DNA of 64,000 nucleotides from Micromonospora yangpuensis (GCF_900091615.1 NZ_FMIA01000002.1:2604001-2668000), one strand, 5' to 3'; shown: positions 1 to 8,099, counted from the stretch's first letter. A program made the numbers and translations. The notes: generated by a model from the sequence alone, not told the origin.

Positions 1-300
1 GACGTGATGCTGGCCGTCCTCGACGCCGGTGCCGAGGAGGTCAACGACCTCGGCGAGGCCTTCGAGGTGATCTCCGAGCCGACCGATCTGGTGGCCGTGC
101 GCACCGCCCTGCAGGACGCCGGCATCGAGTACGAGTCGGCCGAGACCTCCCTGGTCCCCAGCGTGAACGTGCCGCTGGACGAGGAGGGCGCACGCAAGAT
201 CTTCAAGCTGATCGACGTGCTGGAGGACTGCGACGACGTGCAGAACGTCTACGCCAACTTCGACGTCTCGGACGACGTGCTCGCGTCGGTCGAAGCATGA
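1..300 (+). CDS. yebC: YebC/PmpR family DNA-binding regulator, C-terminal part (cut by window start)
   Basis: The last 99 codons are present, opening in frame with Asp-Val-Met at base 1 and ending at TGA 298-300. The stretch [19 protein letters not shown] followed by [21 protein letters not shown] is the typical C-terminal domain of the YebC/PmpR family. These are proteins of about 250 residues that act in the cytoplasm, some as transcriptional regulators and some as translation factors relieving ribosome stalling. The N-terminal two thirds lie upstream of the window. In most actinobacteria yebC sits directly before ruvC. Here ruvC is 26 kb downstream, so the usual neighbour is missing. Confidence 0.95.
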   Translation, partial: DVMLAVLDAGAEEVNDLGEAFEVISEPTDLVAVRTALQDAGIEYESAETSLVPSVNVPLDEEGARKIFKLIDVLEDCDDVQNVYANFDVSDDVLASVEA

Positions 301-375
301 GGTGCTGACGGCCCCGTCGGACCTCAGGTGACGTGGTCGCCGGGACTGTCGGCTGACCTTGCCTGGATATACGCG

Positions 376-403
376 CCTCCCGGATATATTCTTCTCCGGG
401 AGG
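376..403 (+). promoter_or_regulatory. Inverted repeat over the vapB Shine-Dalgarno, candidate autoregulatory operator
   Basis: Perfect 8-bp arms CCTCCCGG (376-383) and CCGGGAGG (396-403) flank a 12-base AT-rich loop containing TATATT. The right arm contains the GGGAGG Shine-Dalgarno that precedes ATG 412. The element could be the DNA operator bound by the VapBC complex, an RNA hairpin that hides the ribosome site, or both. Type II antitoxin operators are commonly palindromes placed here. The specific role is inferred. Confidence 0.5.
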
Positions 404-411
404 TGCGTTCG

Positions 412-624
412 ATGGCGAAAACTCTGTTGGATCTCGACGAGGATCTGCTGGCGGAGGCCACCGCGGCGCTCGGCACCGCGACCAAGAAGGAGACGGTGAC
501 GCTGGCGCTCCGACAGGCGGTGGAGTCAAGCCGCGAGCGCCGCCAGCAGGCCTTGGCCGACCTGCAGGAGGTCGCTGATGCTGGCGGATTCGACTTCGAC
601 CAGCTCGACGAACTCGACAGGTGA
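412..624 (+). CDS. vapB: Type II antitoxin, VapB family (ribbon-helix-helix)
   Basis: A 70-residue protein opening MAKTLLDLDEDLLAEATAAL, followed by a K-K-E-T-V helix. This is the N-terminal ribbon-helix-helix of the VapB (DUF2191-like) antitoxins. The acidic C-terminal tail (FDFDQLDELDR) is the part expected to wrap the toxin. I chose ATG 412 because GGGAGG lies 8 bases upstream. A longer reading from 328 has no ribosome site and would run through the palindrome. The gene overlaps vapC by GTGA (621-624), implying translational coupling. The family role is to neutralise the VapC RNase and to repress its own operon. Confidence 0.85.
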   Translation: MAKTLLDLDEDLLAEATAALGTATKKETVTLALRQAVESSRERRQQALADLQEVADAGGFDFDQLDELDR

Positions 625-1016
625 AGTACCTTGTCGACACCAGCGCCCTGGTCCGGATGGTTCGGCGTCAAGCTGATCCGCAGTGGTCCGACCTGGCGGC
701 CCGTGGCCTGATTGCCATCTGCGATCCGGTGCTCGTGGAGACGCTGACCATCGCGGACGCCAAGGCGTACGACCGGGTCGAGCAGGGACTGCGCCACGTC
801 TACCCCTGGGTTCCCGTACCGGATGACGCCTGGCAGGTTGTCCGGGCAGTCCGGCAGGAACTCGCCAGTCACAGCGCCCATCAGGGTCTTTCCGTGGCAG
901 ATCATCTCGTGGTGGCCACGGCGATTCGGCTGAAATTGGTGGTGCTCCATCAGGACTCCGACTTCGAAACAGTGGCCCGGTTGGTACCCCAACTGAATCA
1001 GGAACGGATCACCTGA
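621..1016 (+). CDS. vapC: Type II toxin, PIN-domain ribonuclease VapC
   Basis: 131 residues, a normal length for VapC. It starts MKYLVDTSAL, giving the first PIN acidic residue Asp6. Glu40, Asp94 in SVADHLVVATA and Asp112/Asp114 in LHQDSDFE supply the remaining metal ligands of the Mg-dependent RNase site, so the catalytic set looks complete. Start GTG 621 overlaps the antitoxin stop. Known VapC toxins cut tRNA or rRNA; the target here cannot be told from sequence. The pair is intact and has no mobile-element remnants nearby. Confidence 0.88.
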   Translation: MKYLVDTSALVRMVRRQADPQWSDLAARGLIAICDPVLVETLTIADAKAYDRVEQGLRHVYPWVPVPDDAWQVVRAVRQELASHSAHQGLSVADHLVVATAIRLKLVVLHQDSDFETVARLVPQLNQERIT

Positions 1017-1144
1017 CCGCGGGGATCTTCGCGCACCGGGACGTCGGTGACGAGGTCATGGCCGCCGTGGCTCGTCGTGTCGACACGGCCCGGACGGCGG
1101 CGGCGGTTACCCTGGTCCGGTAGCGGCCGGATCAGGGAGTGTCG

Positions 1145-1777
1145 ATGTCCTTGACGCAGAGTGGACCAACGCGCCGGTTCGCCCCGGGTGAGCCGGTCGT
1201 GCGCCGCGAGATCCTGCTCGGCGAGGTGTGGTTCGGCATGCCCACCGTCTGTGTCGAAGACTCCCCGGACCTGCTCGCGCTCTACCTGCCCGAGGGTGCC
1301 GCCTTCGGCTTCCCCGAAACCGGGGTCTTCCCGGCCGGCCGGCACCCCTGGCAGACGGGCGGTCACCAGCGGTGGACCGGGCCCGGCAAGCTGATGCTGC
1401 ACCTGCCCGGGGTGGCGCACTCGATCGACGTGTTCTGGGTCGGCCCCGAGCGGGCCTTCGCCGGCTGGTACTTCAATCTCCAGGATCCGTTCCGGCGTAC
1501 CCCGATCGGCATCGACACCCTCGACCACGAGCTGGACCTGTGGTGGGCGGCGGACGCCGACCGGTACGTCTGGAAGGACGTGGAGCTGTTCGGGCAGCGG
1601 CTCACCGAGGGGCGCTACCCGGGGCAGGGCGAGGCGATCCGGGCCGAGGGGGCCCGGATCGCCGATCTGCTCGACGTGGGACGGCGCTGGTGGGACGAGG
1701 CCTGGGCCGGGTGGCGCCCGGACCCCCGTTGGCCGGTGCCCCGCCTCCCCGCCGGCTGGGACACCGTCCCCTGCTGA
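1145..1777 (+). CDS. DUF402 domain protein (FomD-like nucleotide phosphohydrolase fold)
   Basis: 210 residues, cytoplasmic, with no signal or membrane segment. The motif order GWYFNLQDPFRR, then GIDTLDHELDLWW, then an Asp-rich turn and WKDVELF is that of DUF402/FomD proteins. Characterised members hydrolyse nucleoside diphosphates or CMP-linked intermediates using carboxylate-bound divalent metal. The substrate here is unknown. ATG 1145 is preferred because AGGGAG at 1134-1139 overlaps the alternative GTG at 1139. It stands alone between vapBC and the convergent ABC operon. Confidence 0.75.
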   Translation: MSLTQSGPTRRFAPGEPVVRREILLGEVWFGMPTVCVEDSPDLLALYLPEGAAFGFPETGVFPAGRHPWQTGGHQRWTGPGKLMLHLPGVAHSIDVFWVGPERAFAGWYFNLQDPFRRTPIGIDTLDHELDLWWAADADRYVWKDVELFGQRLTEGRYPGQGEAIRAEGARIADLLDVGRRWWDEAWAGWRPDPRWPVPRLPAGWDTVPC

Positions 1778-1847
1778 CCGGGCGCCGGGCCCGACCGAAA
1801 CCCGATCCCGGGCCGGCCTGAGGCCGGAACCCGGGCCGGGTCGTGGC

Positions 1848-2912
1848 TCAGCCGATCCGTTCCCGCTGCCGCCAGGCCGTCGACATCGAGGTCCGGCCGT
1901 TGGTACGCAGCAGCGATCCCTCGTAGAGCCGGGCTCCGACCAGGACGAAGGCGACCGCGCTGACCGCCAGCAGGGCCAGCGACAGCACTGGCTCCCAGCC
2001 CGCCGCGTCACCGGTGAAGGCCCGTAGCGGCATCGCCATCGGCGACGAGAACGGCAGGTACGACAGCAGTCGCAGGATGCCCGCGTTGTCGTTGAGGAAG
2101 ACCACCGCGAAGAAGGGCACCATCAGGGCCATCTGCACCGGTGTGGAGGAGGCGGCGATGTCCTCCTGCCGGGCCACCAGTGCCCCGGCCACCGCCCACA
2201 TCGCGGCCAGCAGCAGGAATCCGAAGAGGAAGAACGGCACGAACCAGGCGATCGCCGGCCCCAGCAGGCCGAGCAGGTCGGTGTTGCCGCTGAACGCGAG
2301 ACCGGCGAAGGTGACCAGCGCGATCAGGGCGATCTGGCCCAGGGCGAGCAGGCAGCCGGCGATCACCTTGCCGGCCAGCAGGGCCCGGACCGGTACCGCG
2401 GCGACCAGGATCTCCACGATCCGGGTCTGCTTCTCCTCGGTGATGCTCTGCGCGATCTGCAGGCCGAACGTCTGGGAGGTGATGAAGAAGACGAACGCGA
2501 GGGCGAAGGGCACGATGAAGGCGACGAACGGGTCGACCGCGTCCGGATCGAGGAACCGGACCGGCGGTGCGACGCTGAGCGCGTTCACCACGTCCTGGGG
2601 GGCGTTGGCCAGGGCGACCACGGTCGGTCCGGAGACCACGGCGGCGTCCACGTCGCCGTCGCGTACCGCCTGCTCGGCGGCGGCGTCGTCGGCCACGGTG
2701 CGGACCTGCAGGCCGGCGTCGCGCAACCCGGCGGCGACGCTCTCGGTGGCCACCGCGACGCTGGACGGCCCACTGGAGAACAACCCGGGCAGGATGGTCG
2801 CCCCCGCCGCGATGAGCAGGAAGATCAGCGTACTGATCAGGAAGGTACGGTCGCGCAGCTTGACCCGGATCTCCCGGCCGGCGACGAGGCGGGTGGCCTG
2901 GTACGTGTTCAC
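1848..2912 (-). CDS. ABC-2 type exporter permease (NatB-like)
   Basis: 354 residues. One membrane segment lies near residues 22-45, followed by an extracytoplasmic domain of about 85 residues and then a cluster of five or six hydrophobic segments from about 130 to 330. The motif SITEEKQTRIVEILVAAVPVRALLAGK is typical of the NatB/ABC-2 permease coupling region. The start ATG overlaps the stop of the upstream ATPase gene (2909-2912), so the two form a coupled pair. The family exports Na+, drugs or lipids; the substrate is not determinable here. Confidence 0.88.
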   Translation of the reverse strand: MNTYQATRLVAGREIRVKLRDRTFLISTLIFLLIAAGATILPGLFSSGPSSVAVATESVAAGLRDAGLQVRTVADDAAAEQAVRDGDVDAAVVSGPTVVALANAPQDVVNALSVAPPVRFLDPDAVDPFVAFIVPFALAFVFFITSQTFGLQIAQSITEEKQTRIVEILVAAVPVRALLAGKVIAGCLLALGQIALIALVTFAGLAFSGNTDLLGLLGPAIAWFVPFFLFGFLLLAAMWAVAGALVARQEDIAASSTPVQMALMVPFFAVVFLNDNAGILRLLSYLPFSSPMAMPLRAFTGDAAGWEPVLSLALLAVSAVAFVLVGARLYEGSLLRTNGRTSMSTAWRQRERIG

Positions 2913-3811
2913 TGGGTGACCTCTCGGAAGATCTCGGCGATCGTGGGGGTGACCGGGCGGAAGGCGCGGACCGGGCCGCGCGCCAACGCCTCCCGCAGCA
3001 CCTGCTGGTCGTCGGCGTCGGCGGTGAGGTCGAAGACCGCACGCTGCCCGTCCAGGTCGACCAGGGTCACGCCGCGCTGGTCGCGCAGCCAGCCCGCGTC
3101 GGTGTCGACCACCAGCTCGAACCGGGGCCGGGCGTAGGTCGAGCGCAGCTCGTCGCGGCTGCCGGTGGCCCGGATCTCCCCGTCGGAGATGATCACCAGG
3201 TCGTCGCAGAGCCGTTCCACCACGTCGAGCTGGTGGCTGGAGAAGAGCACCGGCACCCCTCGGGCGGCCCGTTCGCGCAGCACCGCCAGCAGCGTGTCGA
3301 CGGCCAGCGGGTCGAGCCCGGAGAACGGCTCGTCGAGCACCAGCAGCTCCGGGTCGTGGACCAGCGCGGCGGCGATCTGCGCACGCTGCTGGTTACCGAG
3401 GGAGAGCGTCTCCAGCAGGTCGTCGCCGCGGGCGTCGAGCCCCACCTGTTCGAGCAGGTCGTCGGTGGCCCGCCGGGCGGCGGCAGGGCCGAGCCCGTGC
3501 AACCGACCCAGGTACGTCACCTGTTCGCGGACGGTCATCTTGGGGTAGAGACCGCGTTCCTCCGGCAGGTAGCCGAAGCGTTGCCGGTCGGAGGTGGTAA
3601 GCGGCGCGTCGCGCCAGCGCACCGACCCGGCGTCCGGGGCGAGGACCCCCAGGATGATCCGCATGGTGGTGGTCTTGCCGGCACCGTTGCCGCCGACGAA
3701 GCCGGTCATCCGGCCAGCGTGCACGTCGAAGGTGACGTTCTTGAGTACCTGTCGGTCGCCGAAGCTGCGGTCGACCCCGTCGAGTCGAAGGGTTGTGGTC
3801 ACCCGACCCAC
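2909..3811 (-). CDS. ABC transporter ATP-binding subunit (NatA-like)
   Basis: 300 residues. Walker A GNGAGKTT is at about 41-48, the Walker B region is LLVLDEPFSGLDP, and the H-loop is SSHQLDVVERL. The signature reads LSLGNQQR instead of LSGGQ, a variant also common in the NatA/CcmA-like exporter group. The C-terminal 80 residues form a DUF4162-type accessory domain. GTG 3811 is taken as the start; GTG 3802 (VTTTLRL) is an equally good alternative because no clear ribosome site separates them. It drives the permease encoded directly downstream. Confidence 0.9.
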   Translation of the reverse strand: MGRVTTTLRLDGVDRSFGDRQVLKNVTFDVHAGRMTGFVGGNGAGKTTTMRIILGVLAPDAGSVRWRDAPLTTSDRQRFGYLPEERGLYPKMTVREQVTYLGRLHGLGPAAARRATDDLLEQVGLDARGDDLLETLSLGNQQRAQIAAALVHDPELLVLDEPFSGLDPLAVDTLLAVLRERAARGVPVLFSSHQLDVVERLCDDLVIISDGEIRATGSRDELRSTYARPRFELVVDTDAGWLRDQRGVTLVDLDGQRAVFDLTADADDQQVLREALARGPVRAFRPVTPTIAEIFREVTQ

Positions 3812-3858
3812 GGTAGGGCGGTCGGCGGGGCCGTCCCTCGGGCCGGGGGAGGATCATC

Positions 3859-3882
3859 GGGGTCCGCCGTACGGCGGATCCC
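3859..3882. promoter_or_regulatory. Palindrome between the response-regulator gene and the ABC operon
   Basis: A perfect 16-bp palindrome TCCGCCGTACGGCGGA (3863-3878) is extended by GGG/CCC flanks. It sits just past the response-regulator stop and about 50 bp before the ABC ATPase start. It could terminate the two-component operon or serve as an operator, perhaps for the neighbouring NarL-type regulator. Sequence alone does not decide. Confidence 0.4.
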
Positions 3883-3884
3883 GG

Positions 3885-4610
3885 TCACCCGCCGGGCTGG
3901 ACCACCCCGTGTTCGTACGCGAAGATCACCGCCTGGACCCGGTCGCGCAGGCCGAGTTTGGTGAGTACCCGGCTGACGTGGGTCTTGACGGTGGCCTCGC
4001 CGAGACCGAGGGTGCCGGCGACCTCCGCGTTGCTGGCACCCCGGGCGACCAGGACCAGCACCTCGTGTTCCCGGGGGGTGAGCGCGGCCAGGGCCGCCCG
4101 GGCGTCTGCTCCGGTTCGGCCGGCGCCGGCCGGGCCGACCGACCGGGCGAAGGCGGTGATCACCGTCCGGGTGAGTTCCGGGGCGAGCAGCCCGTCGCCA
4201 CGGGCGAGCACCCGCACGGCCTCGACGAGCTCCTCCGGGGTGCCGTTCTTGAGCAGGAAGCCACCGGCACCGGCCCGGAGCGCGGCGAAGAGGTAGTCCT
4301 CGCGGTTGAAGGTGGTCAGGATCAGCACCGCCGGACCGGGTCCGGCGCCGGCGGTGCCGGTGATCTGCCGGGTGGCCTCCAGGCCGTCCATGCCGGGCAT
4401 CTCCACGTCCATCAACACGACGTCCGGCCGGGTTGCCCGGGTCAGGGCCACGGCCCGGTCGCCGTCGGCGGCCTCGCCGACCACCTCGATGTCGTCCTCC
4501 ACCTCCAGGATGACCCGGAAGCCGGTACGTACCAGGTGGTGGTCGTCGGCGAGCAGCACCCGGATCGGCCGCCCACCCTCGGCACCGGCACCCACTGCGG
4601 GGCCGGTCAC
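3885..4610 (-). CDS. NarL/LuxR-family response regulator
   Basis: 241 residues from GTG 4610, which overlaps the kinase stop as GTGA. Longer readings reach into the kinase gene. The receiver domain (about 15-135) has the acidic pocket ADD (21-23), phospho-acceptor Asp68 in LMDVEMPGMDG and the conserved Lys in LLKNGTPEE. The C-terminal LuxR helix-turn-helix reads LTPREHEVLVLVARGASN then TVKTHVSRVLTKLGLRDR. It is the cognate partner of the adjacent kinase and probably regulates the downstream ABC exporter, as in many actinobacterial kinase-regulator-ABC sets; that target is inferred. Confidence 0.93.
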   Translation of the reverse strand: MTGPAVGAGAEGGRPIRVLLADDHHLVRTGFRVILEVEDDIEVVGEAADGDRAVALTRATRPDVVLMDVEMPGMDGLEATRQITGTAGAGPGPAVLILTTFNREDYLFAALRAGAGGFLLKNGTPEELVEAVRVLARGDGLLAPELTRTVITAFARSVGPAGAGRTGADARAALAALTPREHEVLVLVARGASNAEVAGTLGLGEATVKTHVSRVLTKLGLRDRVQAVIFAYEHGVVQPGG

Positions 4611-5947
4611 CGCGTCGGTCCCGTCGCGTCGGTGGCCAGCGGGAGGCGGGCCCGGACCCGCCATCCACCGCCGGTGCGGGGACCCACCTCCAGCACACCG
4701 TCGTGCGCGGCGACCCGCTCCCGCATGCCGATCAGCCCGAGCCCACGCTCACCTGAGGCGGGTCCGCCCCGGCCGTCGTCGGTCACGTCGATCTCCAGCT
4801 CGTGGTCCAGGTACCGGATCCGGACGTCGACCAGGGTGGCACCGGCGTGTTTCAGCGTGTTCGTGATGGCCTCCTGCACGATCCGGTACCCAGTCTGGGA
4901 CATCGAGCCGGGCAGCGGCACCACGTCGCCGTACACCCCGACGCTGGCCTTCAGGCCGGCGTCCCGGGCCCGGCCGACCAGGTCCGGCACCCGGTCGATG
5001 TCGGCGCCGCCGGGGCGCCGGTCGTCCTCGTCGGTGTCGACGGCGCGCAGCAGGCCGAGCATCCGGCGCAGCTCGTCGACGGCGGTGCGGGCGGTCTGTT
5101 CGATCGCGGCCAGCGCGGTACGCGCCTTCTCCGGGTCCTTGTCGAACACCCGGCGGCAGGCGGCGGCCTGTACGCCCATCACCGAGACGTGGTGGGCCAC
5201 CACGTCGTGCAGCTCGCGGGCGATCCGTACCCGCTCGCCGACGACCGCCCGTTCGTGTGCCTCGGCCTGTGAGCGGCGTAGCTGGTCGGCCTGGGCGCGC
5301 AGCTCGTGGTCGCGGCGGGCGGCCACCCAGGCGGTCTCCCCGAACAGGTAGGCGAAGCCGAAGAACAGGCCGTTGAGCAGCACCCCGTTGACCATCACCG
5401 CGAGCACCGGCGGCACCGGGCCGACCGCCAGGGAGAAGGCGTCCGGGCCCAGCTCCCGGAAGCCGACCAGCGCGTAGTACAGCCCCAGCCAGGCGAACAT
5501 CGTGCCGATGACCCCGATGCGTAGCCGGCGGGCCAGCCGTCGGTCCTGACCCCAGGCGCCAAGGGTGTAGATGGCGGCGAAGAGCGCACCGCTGGTGATC
5601 TGGCTCTCCGGTGCCGCCCGGCCCTGCCCGGCGATGTAGGCGATCGAGATGACCAGGGTGGTCACCGCCGGCCAGCGTCGCCGCCAGATCAGTGGCAGGG
5701 TCGCCGCCAGCGCCCAGAAGACCTGCTCGGGTGCGGAGGGGCCGGGCCCCAGGATGAACATTCCGGCGCTGCGGGCCAGGGTGAGGCTGAACAACGCCAG
5801 CGCGGCGACGGCCAGCCCGATCCAGAGGTCGATGCGACGCTGTCGCGGGGTGGGACCGGGCCGCCGCCACTGGTGGTCGTTGGAGGTCTGCACACCGGAA
5901 CGATGCCATCCCGGGTCGAGCGAGATGTACGCCACCTGCGTTCCCAC
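4607..5947 (-). CDS. Sensor histidine kinase, HisKA_3 (NarL-type) family
   Basis: 446 residues. The N-terminal half has about five or six membrane segments (residues about 40-205) with short loops, suggesting sensing within or at the membrane. The dimerisation helix carries the phospho-acceptor His247 in ARELHDVVAHH. The HATPase domain has the N box EAITNTLKHAG and G boxes DDGRGG and GLGLIGMRERV. The C-terminal end overlaps the regulator start, so kinase and regulator are translationally coupled. The signal is unknown. Confidence 0.93.
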   Translation of the reverse strand: MGTQVAYISLDPGWHRSGVQTSNDHQWRRPGPTPRQRRIDLWIGLAVAALALFSLTLARSAGMFILGPGPSAPEQVFWALAATLPLIWRRRWPAVTTLVISIAYIAGQGRAAPESQITSGALFAAIYTLGAWGQDRRLARRLRIGVIGTMFAWLGLYYALVGFRELGPDAFSLAVGPVPPVLAVMVNGVLLNGLFFGFAYLFGETAWVAARRDHELRAQADQLRRSQAEAHERAVVGERVRIARELHDVVAHHVSVMGVQAAACRRVFDKDPEKARTALAAIEQTARTAVDELRRMLGLLRAVDTDEDDRRPGGADIDRVPDLVGRARDAGLKASVGVYGDVVPLPGSMSQTGYRIVQEAITNTLKHAGATLVDVRIRYLDHELEIDVTDDGRGGPASGERGLGLIGMRERVAAHDGVLEVGPRTGGGWRVRARLPLATDATGPTR

Positions 5948-5966
5948 CCGTCCTACGCTGGGTCGA

Positions 5967-6911
5967 TCACCGCTGCCGGTACGTCTTCACCGCCTTGTCG
6001 GCGGTGTCCCAGACCATGATCGCCGCGATCGAGACGGCGGCCACCGTGCTCGCCGTCGCCAGGTTGTCGCCCTCGCGCAGCCACTCGAAGCGTTGCACCA
6101 GCGCCGGGTTGAGCAGGCGTTCGGTCAGCAGCAGCCAGATCGTGGGCACTCCGAAGGCCAGGTTGAGGGCGGCGGTGACCGCGACGAGTCGCCAGCTCCA
6201 CCGCCCGATCCGGTACTTGACCAGCTCGAAGATGATGCTGGCGAGCAGGACGGCGGCGAGCACGGGCAGCCAGGAGTCCCAGAGCGCCGGGTCGAGCAGG
6301 GGGATGTTCTCCCCGTCGGCTGCGGTGACCGAGGAACGCAGGTGCTGCCAGGGCAGGAAGATGAGGGCGAAGAGCAGTCCGACGATCGCGGCGACCGTGT
6401 CGGGAAGCGAGATGCTCCGCTCGGCGGTGTCCTCCGGGAGCTGGTCGACGGTCCACTCCGGCAGTGCCCCGGCGGTGCCGGTGCGCTCCAGGATCGCGAA
6501 GGTCAGGGTGACCCAGAAGCAGATCTGGACCGCCACGCTCAGGGCGGTGGTGATGCCCGATCCGATCGCGCCCGCGCCCGCGCCGGTGGCCGCCTCGACC
6601 AGGGCGACCACCGTGCCGACGAGGGCCGGCACGAAGGTCAGCAGCACTCGGAGCAACCGCCGCCAGGCCAGGTAGACGGCGGGGCCGATGAGCTGCAGCC
6701 GCTGGTCGGCGTAGCGGGCGGCGAGGCGTTCCGGGTTGCCCAGCTCGGTGAGCACGTCCCGTTCGGCGGTGGCCGGGTCCTGGCCGGCGCCGGTCCGGTC
6801 CTCGACGGCGTCGGTGATGGCGGCGCGCAGCTCGGCGACGATTTCCTCCCGCCGCGCGGCGGGGGCGGCGCGCAGGGTGGCGGCGAGGTAGCGGTCGGTC
6901 AGGGAACTCAA
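5967..6911 (-). CDS. Membrane protein with HAAS-type N-terminal domain
   Basis: 314 residues starting at TTG 6911, which overlaps the PadR stop as TTGA. The longer ATG-like reading begins inside padR. Residues 1-70 (LTDRYLAATLRAAPAARREEIVAELRAAITDAVE ... ELGNPERLAARY) form the short helical domain found as a prefix on permeases and sigma/anti-sigma-linked proteins and usually partnered with PadR regulators. About six hydrophobic segments follow between residues 80 and 310. No transporter motif is visible, so the biochemical role is unknown. Confidence 0.8.
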   Translation of the reverse strand: MSSLTDRYLAATLRAAPAARREEIVAELRAAITDAVEDRTGAGQDPATAERDVLTELGNPERLAARYADQRLQLIGPAVYLAWRRLLRVLLTFVPALVGTVVALVEAATGAGAGAIGSGITTALSVAVQICFWVTLTFAILERTGTAGALPEWTVDQLPEDTAERSISLPDTVAAIVGLLFALIFLPWQHLRSSVTAADGENIPLLDPALWDSWLPVLAAVLLASIIFELVKYRIGRWSWRLVAVTAALNLAFGVPTIWLLLTERLLNPALVQRFEWLREGDNLATASTVAAVSIAAIMVWDTADKAVKTYRQR

Positions 6912-7249
6912 CGGTCCACTCCTTCGATCAGGCCGGTCACGGCGGTCTGGACGGCGGCCAGGTCGTCGAGGAGCCGGGTAAGCACCGACTCGCCCTGCTC
7001 GCTGGTCCGGTAGAACTTGCGCGGGCGGCTCTCGTCGGTGTTCCACTCGCTGGTCAGCAGGCCCTGCTCCTCCAGGCGGCGCAGCAGGGGATAGAGGGTG
7101 TTGGCGTCCACCGGGAATCCGTACGCCGCCAGGCGCTGCAGCAGCGCGTAGCCGTAGTCGGGGCGGCGCAGCGCGATCAGGCTCGCCACCACCACCGTGC
7201 CCCGACGTAACTCCTGCAGATGCGTCCGGAGGATGTCGTCATTGCCCAT
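6908..7249 (-). CDS. PadR family transcriptional regulator
   Basis: 113 residues, the normal size. The winged helix-turn-helix is clear: LRRGTVVVASLIALRRPDYGYAL, then VDANTLYPLLRRLEEQGLL and a wing RPRKFYRTSEQG. It is translationally coupled to the downstream membrane protein, the usual PadR plus HAAS-domain arrangement. In known cases the regulator represses its own operon in response to cell-envelope stress. A CACAC-N4-GTGTG repeat just upstream of the start is a candidate operator. Confidence 0.92.
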   Translation of the reverse strand: MGNDDILRTHLQELRRGTVVVASLIALRRPDYGYALLQRLAAYGFPVDANTLYPLLRRLEEQGLLTSEWNTDESRPRKFYRTSEQGESVLTRLLDDLAAVQTAVTGLIEGVDR

Positions 7250-7253
7250 GCGT

Positions 7254-7267
7254 CACACCATAGTGTG
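7254..7267. promoter_or_regulatory. CACAC-CATA-GTGTG inverted repeat, candidate PadR operator
   Basis: Perfect 5-bp arms CACAC (7254-7258) and GTGTG (7263-7267) lie 5 bp upstream of the PadR start, in a short AT-richer stretch with further GTGTGG/CACAC repeats to 7275. PadR proteins bind short dyads overlapping their own promoter. The assignment is inferred from position. Confidence 0.45.
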
Positions 7268-7350
7268 TGGCACACAGCATTGTCCATCGCACATTACTGT
7301 CGATTGAGCGGCCTGTGCGCGTACCTGGGTCGTGTCACATTCCGAAAGTT

Positions 7351-7363
7351 TGCAGTCTCTGCA
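7351..7363. promoter_or_regulatory. TGCAG-TCT-CTGCA dyad upstream of the TetR gene
   Basis: Perfect 5-3-5 inverted repeat ending 22 bp before ATG 7386. GAAAG and CTTTC-like flanks extend it imperfectly. The location between divergent padR and tetR promoters suits an operator for the TetR protein. Confidence 0.4.
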
Positions 7364-7385
7364 CCTTCGCTCCTAGAGTGAGGGC

Positions 7386-8012
7386 ATGACCTCCGACGGA
7401 CCGCTCGGTCGGCGCGACCGCAAGAAGCGGCAGACCCGGGCCGCGCTGTCCGCCGCCGCGCTGCGCCTGGTCGCCGAGCGTGGGCTGGACCAGGTGACGG
7501 TGGAGGAGATCAGCGAAGCCGCCGACGTCTCCTCCCGGACGTTCTTCAACTACTTCGCGGCCAAGGACGAGGCGCTGGTGGGTGACAGCGAGGGCGACCG
7601 CGAGCGGGTCCTGCGCGCCCTGGCCGACGTGCCGGCACAGGTGCCCGCGCTGCGGGCGATCCGACTCGCCCTGACCGAGGTGATCGAGGACGTGGAGGGC
7701 GAGGCCGAGCTGTGGTTGCTGCGGATGCGGGTGGTGATGCAGCACCCGGTCCTGCTGGCCCGCCTGGTCTCCGGCAACGCCGCCACCGAGCAGGCCCTGG
7801 TGGCGGCGGTGGCCGCGCGCACCGGGCTGCCGCCCGAGGACACCTACCCCGCCCTGGTCACGGCGGTCACCGGTGCCGCACTGCGGATCGCGATGGTCCG
7901 CTGGGCCCACAGCGGCGGCGCCCGACCCCTGCCGGACCTGGTCGACGAGGCGTTCGCGGCGGTCGCCGCCGGCCTGCCCGACCCGCGTCACCCCGAACCG
8001 CACCAGCGGTGA
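7386..8012 (+). CDS. TetR/AcrR family transcriptional regulator
   Basis: 208 residues. The N-terminal helix-turn-helix reads RDRKKRQTRAALSAAALRLVAERGLDQVTVEEISEAADVSSRTFFNYFAAKDEAL, a textbook TetR domain. The C-terminal helical ligand domain has no recognisable specificity. It is co-directional with an MFS efflux gene 87 bp downstream, so it is probably the local repressor of that pump; the inducing ligand is unknown. Confidence 0.93.
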   Translation: MTSDGPLGRRDRKKRQTRAALSAAALRLVAERGLDQVTVEEISEAADVSSRTFFNYFAAKDEALVGDSEGDRERVLRALADVPAQVPALRAIRLALTEVIEDVEGEAELWLLRMRVVMQHPVLLARLVSGNAATEQALVAAVAARTGLPPEDTYPALVTAVTGAALRIAMVRWAHSGGARPLPDLVDEAFAAVAAGLPDPRHPEPHQR

Positions 8013-8014
8013 TC

Positions 8015-8050
8015 CCCGACAACCCTGTCCCGACAACCCTGTCCCGAACA
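8015..8050 (+). repeat. 14-bp tandem repeat between tetR and the MFS gene
   Basis: CCCGACAACCCTGT occurs twice head to tail (8015-8028, 8029-8042), followed by a partial third copy CCCGAACA. It lies in the 87-bp gap between the TetR and MFS genes. It could be a repeated half-site for the repressor or simple slippage. No palindrome is evident. Confidence 0.7.
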
Positions 8051-8099
8051 CCCGGCGCGACCGCGTCGGAGTGCGCACTGATCGTGTGAGGAATCGACG

